Source: Pelargonium cotyledonis
Taxonomy: Eukaryota > Streptophyta > Magnoliopsida > Geraniales > Geraniaceae
Length of the DNA stretch: 21,816 bases
NCBI GenBank assembly: GCA_036897625.1
Contig: JAYMTA010001099.1
Location: 1-21,816 of the forward strand
Direction: 5' to 3'
Within the stretch, counting starts at the first letter, position 1. The number at the start of each line of letters is the position of its first letter. This document shows, one piece after another, positions 17,373 through 21,816 of the stretch. The position numbers and the translations under genes are program-made. Below the pieces are notes generated by a model, which searched no databases, had not been told where the DNA came from, and worked only from the letters and a program-made list of their open reading frames with translations.

Positions 17373-20300
17373 TCATGCCGGATAGTTATGAGGAACTTCA
17401 TCGGTATGGTTACCGGATTGTTCTTGTTCAGCTACAATCATTAGCATCTCAAGACGCTTGTCGAAAAGTAGAGCACTCTCGTCTCTCTGGTCGAGCTCTG
17501 CGGCTTCACCTTCAAGCCATTTCTCTCGCAAATCATCGAGAACATTACCTTGATCTGTGTTGAGGGAAGCTCCTGGAGCGCTCGGAACAGTGGTACGGAG
17601 AGAAGAATCTCCGGATGGTGGCGGGAGTGTCAAAAGCATTGCCCGGAAATCACGAGTATCGGCAAATGTCTCGAAGTTACAAGTCATTGTATCAAGACAA
17701 TATTCACGTATCTTTAAAACACCATACCTACATGATGCAACCAAACATTCCAACATTATTTTAGCCAGTTGTATTTCCATGGCTTGTAATATTTAGGTTG
17801 GCTCGCAAAGTATTTTAATTTTTCGTTTCTAGCCACCTAAAGAGCAAGATAACCTAAACCCAATCTAGAATGTACGACTGCGTACAAAATGACCTTTCCC
17901 AGACCTCAGAATGGAGACAGCCTCAGGCACTCAGTGACCAGTTTTATAGAATGTCAAAACTCATACGAAAATGCAGATACATAATATGGAAGTTGTGGAA
18001 CAGCTCGGGCTGGATAATATATCAGAATCTATAGGGACTAAAGAACTGAAGCAAAAACTAAATTACTTTGACGATCTGAGCACATGACAACAGAACAAAG
18101 GTAAAACATAATTGACATGTGAATGGTCAGCTCAGACATACAGTTTGAGCTTCATATAAGAGCATACAACAGTGACGAGTTCTAAGCAACATATCACTGA
18201 ACCACTACTCAGGTATCAACAAATAAATAAAAGAATGGTGAATTTTCAGGCTGATATAGTTCCACAATGAGAATTATTAAGAAAACAGCAACTATCAATT
18301 AAAATCTTAAGGGTGAAGGTAGGGAGTAAAAAGAGAAATGGGAAAGAAACATACATGTCTGATAATATTAGCCAATGACACAGTTCTGCAGGGGAAGCCA
18401 GTTCCAGGTGTGGCAACAGCACATCAGCTACAGCACGCTTAAGAGGAAATAATAAATATCTTGAAGCGGCGTCAAACATTTCCTCTGCCTGTTCAGTCAT
18501 CATGGGTGTCAAAAATAAATAGTGGCAAAGTTAATGGGCACTTGAATTGATCCATAACATACCTGATCAGGGTCTATATCCTTCAGACCATCTGTATACC
18601 TGAATAAACCAACAATTACTGAGTTCAAGAAAATGATAGCTAATCAACTGCATAATCTAAAATCTGATTTCCTCATGAAATTGTCTATTGGTGTAAAATT
18701 TACAAAGATCTGCAAGGTCCAATCATAGTTGTCCTTGAGTAATAGTCATAAATGATCCACATTGGTCCCAGTTGCTATAACCTGTAACACATTTTATCCA
18801 ACAACCATTGCTGTTGTAGCCAGAGATAAGTTCCATTATCTCTGTTTTTACTCAATATTCTTTTATCAACTTTTACCTTTCACGTTAAAATAATGAATAA
18901 AGACTTACATATACTCTATCATTTTCTCAAATGCATCCATGCTTAAATCATGTTCTTCGAGACAAGGAAGGGTATCACCAGGTAACCCATCATTTCCTTC
19001 AAGGAAATCCTTCATCCATGATAATCTGGCTTTGAAGTATTCTGACCTTGAAGCTAACACCACTTGATGGCAACGGAAAACCTTTTTATCAACTCTTACA
19101 CAGACATCCGCAAGATCATCCACAGATTCATCATCACTTATCTGCATCACGCCAACGCCAGATACTATTTTATCAACACCATTGTCCATGTTGTGTTCCA
19201 TGGTGGACTTGCCAAGAGAAATTTGAAGGAGGCGATGCAAAGCAGCAGGAAGGCGTTCTTCCTCAGGAAGGGATAGGCCCTGTAAGATAAACCGCTTCTG
19301 AGAGTTGTCTATATCTCTAAGTGATTTATAGTCTGCATATTTCTGGTGAACTAATTCCTTTTCTAGGATCCTCTGCAATGCTTCACATTTGCACACTTTA
19401 CAGATTCTCACAAGATCTTCCATGTCTTCTACTGCAATCTCTAGTCTGTCAGAATAAAAGAAGTGGATGAGACTGTAAAGAGCAGGATAGCACAACTTTT
19501 CCTTGGCAAATCTTACTTCTTTGCGGTTCTTCCAGTCAGTCTCAAATTTTTTCTTGAAAAAGGGAGACCGCGCACTCAAAATGGCTCTATGAGCTTCAAT
19601 GGGTCTACCTTGAACCATAAATACCACGTCTGGTGGAAAGTTGTTGGAATTGGGTTCCCCATTGGATGCCAGACCTACTTAGTATTACCATATGAAGTGT
19701 GAGTCTGTGAGATATGCACATATTCTTCAAGACAATGAAAAATAGGTGGGCACCATGTCAACAACATTCATGACACAACAGTACCGCATTTTCTATTTAT
19801 ACATGAATGAATATCGTTGAAGAATGTGTTCACAGACAATGAGTTCAAAGGGCAGAGCATTTTGCCGGTTCTTCCAATATGCTAGAGATTTCAATTTCAT
19901 GAGGTTCCAGTAAGAGCTATGACTTCTACTTGAATACACACTAGTCCATATACTCAGTTTAATCATTCTTTCACTTAACTGAGCAAGCAAGAAGTTCACT
20001 GCCTTAAATAATACTGCTAAAAATGTACAGGCATCTTCTATTAGCATTTTAGTTTTTCTTTTATTTTTTGAGGTCGAAAACTTTTCCAGAATACTGCTCG
20101 GACAATCAATAAAGGTACATCAAAATGCTGAATTTAGTAATAACAAAAAGAAGAGTATAAGGTCTATTTTACACCAACTAAAATATGCTTACAGAGGCAA
20201 ATTTGCCGATGGCACTTCAGTTTCAGTAGCTATACCACATAAAAATACTAATAGAGACCATGTTTAAGTTTTGAGAGAGAACATTCATAAAATGCAAGTA

Positions 20301-21214
20301 AGAAACTAGGCCGTTTATACAGTCAAAACCAGAGTGACATTGCGGCAAAGAAAAAAACTAATCAAATGGACTACATATTGTTCAGGCCCAGTAATCTCAT
20401 ATCTTCAACTAATCTATCCAGAATGGTATATAGTGGCCCATTTGCTGTGCTCAGCCAAACTACCAAAGAGCTTGCAGAAATGAAACTCTATTGATATTTG
20501 ATGCACAAAATTTACACTTAAATAGTTACATTGCAAATTCTTATCAAATCATTCTTCTTCCCAGCATTTTTTTATAGATATAAATTGAAATTAATGTGAA
20601 TTTAACTGGAGTTTGAATCCATTTGTTCTTGAAATTGTGCAACAAACACTATCTTTATTGCTGGTTAGCCAAAATATACACTGAAATTCACAAAAAAACA
20701 ATATCATAACAATATTTTAACAAAAATGGATAGAGAATGGACCTGATATTGGAAATTGACCATCAGCCTGCTCCGAATAAGCTCTATTAGCGGCGCAGCC
20801 GAGGAATATATCGCGCAACGCCGCTGGCAGTGGACCGAGCGGCGGTGGCCTGGCTTCGAACGCCTTGAGGAGCTTCCTGACCTTCAAATTGAGCGCAGCG
20901 TAGTGGCACCTGTCGCCATCGAAGGTGTGCTCGGAGCATATGGCGCCGCTCTCGAGCAGCATGCGGGCGGCGTCGAGGTGGCCGGCGAGGCAGGCGTAGT
21001 AGAGCGCCACCGAGTCCCATTGGTCGCGCTCGTTGACATTGACGCCGGAATCGAGGATGTAGCGGAGGCGGTCGACGTCGCCGGCACGTGAGGCCGAGAA
21101 GACGTCACCGTTGGGAACCTTCTTGAGGGGGACGGAGGCGGCGAAGTCGGAGGCGTCTAGGTCGATCCCGTCGAGGTCGGGATCGATGGTCCAGGGTTGC
21201 CGGGCCGGTTGCAT
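17373..21214 (-). CDS. Ankyrin-repeat protein with two BTB/POZ domains (five exons)
   Basis: Exons on the minus strand: 21214-20743, 19674-18909, 18599-18563, 18488-18355 and 17727-17373. They join to 1764 bp, 587 residues. Phases fit at each junction (phase 1, 2, 0, 2), including the 37-bp exon 3 that completes the [13 protein letters not shown] segment. Residues ~34-116 hold ankyrin repeats ([35 protein letters not shown]). A first BTB spans about 171-265 ([20 protein letters not shown]). A second BTB spans about 345-460 ([20 protein letters not shown]). A BACK-like segment and an acidic, Glu-rich tail follow. BTB proteins commonly dimerise and act as substrate adaptors for CUL3 ubiquitin ligases; the target here is unknown. 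Layout and length match the gene I remember as Arabidopsis At2g04740. The gene converges on the polygalacturonase gene. Its first exon is much more GC-rich than anything else here. Confidence 0.92.
19675..20742 (-). other. Large first intron of the ankyrin-BTB gene
   Basis: This 1068-bp stretch separates the ankyrin exon from the BTB exon. Its donor is CAG|GTCC and its acceptor TAG|GTCTGG. It is AT-rich; the short frames inside show no similarity to known proteins, and no repeat or RNA gene was recognised. Confidence 0.7.
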
Positions 21215-21760
21215 TCGGGTTCGGGTATATGGATTGTGGGTTCATGTGAAGTGATGCGTGTATGTGAGGGTTTAAGAACAAGAGGGCATGGACAAAGGGC
21301 ATTTTTGGAATGAAATTTTTGGCATAATGTCAAATTATCCTTATACATTTTTGCCTCAAATATTTCCATCATTTTAATATGTTATTCAATTAATTTATAA
21401 ATATAACACAAAATATTTTTGTTTTTTTACCAAACAATATTAATTCTATAAGTTGTTTTGGAGCAAGTTTTAATTTTTGAAAAATGTTCACAAAAAAAGC
21501 ACCAACTTAATTAGAGGATATTACGTAAATAATTATCTCTCGCACCCTTCAAATATTTTTGTTTACACAAAAATATTTGGTATATTAAATTTTTGCATGT
21601 TTTAGTCATTAATAGATTGATTGAAGAAAAACGGGCAGACATATTAAAAGTCAAAGAGCCCTAGGGTTGGGTGACGGCGGAGCAAGTTTGACGACAGAGC
21701 TTTACCAGTGGCCATTCCCGCGTAGAGGCTTGTTGTAGGGTTGGAGGGTTTTATTTGTAG
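21215..21760. promoter_or_regulatory. Intergenic region, probably a divergent promoter
   Basis: This lies upstream of the ankyrin-BTB gene (-) and perhaps upstream of a + strand gene beginning at 21761. Bases 21310-21650 are very AT-rich. From ~21655 the composition becomes GC-richer, with CCCTAGGGTTGGG and TAGGGTTGGAGGGTTT. AGGGTTT-like (telo-box type) motifs are common near transcription starts of plant housekeeping genes. A shared promoter is an inference. Confidence 0.35.
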
Positions 21761-21816
21761 ATGTTCGTAGGGGGCGGCGGGGGCAGGCTGGAGGGGGGAT
21801 CGTACCGGATGGGGGT
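21761..21816 (+). CDS. Possible first codons of another gene, cut by the window end
   Basis: An ATG at 21761 opens a frame that stays open to the window end (18 codons, starting MFVGGGGGRLEGG). The stretch is GC-rich compared with the DNA before it and follows a leader-like region. Glycine-rich N termini are not diagnostic, so the product is not recognised. It could also be untranslated leader or chance. Confidence 0.25.
   Translation, partial: MFVGGGGGRLEGGSYRMG

Noticed and set aside
20756..21091. 111-residue + strand ORF opposite ankyrin-BTB exon 1
   Set aside because: It is an antisense shadow of a GC-rich exon; the minus-strand frame encodes clear ankyrin repeats.

Overview
This is nuclear DNA from a flowering plant, almost certainly a eudicot. 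The intergenic DNA is AT-rich, the genes are split by many GT-AG introns, and the proteins are plant families (fasciclin-like arabinogalactan protein, plant fimbrin, GH28 polygalacturonase, ankyrin-BTB protein). The spaces between genes hold small degraded plant transposons (CACTA-like, Stowaway, another MITE, a TRIM-type retroelement). The species cannot be told from the sequence alone.

Layout. Bases 1-2990 have no supportable gene; they hold a CACTA-like end, a diverged ~90-bp direct duplication and an insertion with a 16-bp target duplication. A single-fasciclin-domain, GPI-anchored FLA (3938-4708, +) follows, with an intron in its 5' leader. Bases 4720-7240 are intergenic, with two MITE-like pieces and two short tandem-repeat arrays. 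A complete 14-coding-exon fimbrin gene (7846-13469, +) has four calponin-homology domains and 671 residues; its last intron holds a miniature LTR retroelement. After 1.4 kb of intergenic DNA comes a four-exon exopolygalacturonase-like gene (14878-16832, +; 438 residues). On the opposite strand and tail-to-tail with it is a five-exon ankyrin-BTB gene (21214-17373, -; 587 residues). The last 56 bases may be the start of another + strand gene. All intron phases and lengths were worked out by hand and give uninterrupted proteins.

The genes do not form an operon-like system. Two act in the cell wall or apoplast (FLA, polygalacturonase-like), one bundles actin, and one looks like a BTB adaptor. From memory, the order FLA - fimbrin - ankyrin/BTB matches a segment of Arabidopsis chromosome 2 (FLA7, FIM3 and the ankyrin gene At2g04740), so the locus is probably an old collinear block with a polygalacturonase added.

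The most notable observation is that the polygalacturonase-like protein keeps its fold signatures and all three catalytic aspartates but has changed other conserved GH28 active-site residues: NTD is DTD, GHG is GYG, and the Arg of RIK is Met. It also carries an Ala/Pro-rich insert after the signal peptide. It may be an intact gene for a catalytically altered or inactive wall protein.
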